Source: Mucilaginibacter xinganensis
GTDB lineage: Bacteria; Bacteroidota; Bacteroidia; Sphingobacteriales; Sphingobacteriaceae
Assembly: GCA_026225055.1 (NCBI GenBank)
Contig: JAMFSA010000078.1
Span: 1 to 39,427, forward strand
DNA: 39,427 nt
Direction: 5' to 3'
Shown here: in pieces, positions 39,396 through 39,427 of the stretch
How positions within the stretch are numbered: the first letter of the stretch is position 1
Layout: every line of letters begins with the position of its first letter
The notes under the pieces: model-generated
Databases searched by the model: none
Seen by the model: only the letters and a program-made list of their open reading frames with translations
What the model was told of the DNA's origin: nothing
Made by a program: the position numbers and the translations under genes

Positions 39396-39427
39396 TTTTA
39401 TTTTCTCCAATAAATTCTTTAACAAAT

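Overview
The window looks like chromosome from a member of the Bacteroidota, most likely family Sphingobacteriaceae (Mucilaginibacter/Pedobacter-like). The reasons are the gene content (long NusB, long Lgt, DUF3276, DUF1573, YbbR-CoaE pairing, MtaB, TPR histidine kinase), promoters of the TTTG-N19-TAnnTTTG type, the lack of Shine-Dalgarno sequences, and AT-rich intergenic DNA. Taxonomy is inferred from recall of families, not from a search. No tRNA, rRNA, CRISPR array, transposase or phage gene was seen.

Layout: (1) 1-2680, minus strand: 5' part of a DUF3276 gene, a secreted SHOCT protein and an ABC exporter half-transporter with a D-D Walker B. (2) 2851-7469, plus strand: leucine-dehydrogenase-type enzyme, then nusB, a DUF1573 lipoprotein, yajC, a YbbR protein and coaE. 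(3) 7470-7868: 400 bases without a gene, filled by GC-rich structured repeats. (4) 7869-9453: MBL-fold exonuclease, a 53-residue DUF5522 Cys-rich protein and a MarR regulator, followed by four hairpins and a convergent PAP2 gene. (5) 10326-13593: phosphoglucomutase/phosphomannomutase-type hexose mutase, cysteine desulfurase and two small disordered proteins. (6) 13673-17056, minus strand: a GH78-type rhamnosidase and accD. (7) 17282-19357, plus strand: class II aldolase, low-affinity iron permease family protein and GNAT enzyme. (8) 19364-21359, minus strand: cytochrome c, SCO protein, small lipoprotein and DinB. (9) GH1 beta-glucosidase facing a TPR histidine kinase stop-to-stop, then glutaryl-CoA-dehydrogenase-like enzyme and a small membrane protein. 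(10) 26916-29317: folB, a GlcD-type FAD oxidase and MgtC. (11) Thioesterase, Hsp20 and YajQ. (12) 31263-34205: ppk1-ppx, a polyphosphate pair. (13) 34366-38760: ubiX, mtaB, lgt, GtrA and inositol monophosphatase, facing a NifU-like protein at the right end.

Most genes are core metabolism and housekeeping. Functional groups are polyphosphate turnover (ppk1-ppx), Fe-S supply (cysteine desulfurase and the NifU-type protein, far apart), copper/cytochrome maturation (SCO plus cytochrome c), and lipoprotein and envelope functions (lgt, YbbR, YajC, PAP2, ABC exporter).

The least ordinary content is between the genes. At least eight intergenic sites hold arrays of 7- or 8-base words (one uses 13-base words), each site with its own vocabulary, most arranged as two inverted arms and several starting exactly at a stop codon. 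One is a perfect 31-bp hairpin whose arms and loop are all in one heptamer register (30520-30595). In another, the same four heptamers occur in both arms in shuffled order (5801-5920). Two sites 21 kb apart share 19 identical bases. Besides these there are a four-hairpin GCG/CGC cluster (9508-9618), a composite GC-rich element (7493-7843) and an 87-bp MITE-like palindrome (29333-29419). I recall similar-looking sequence from other Bacteroidota genomes but know no name or function for the word arrays.
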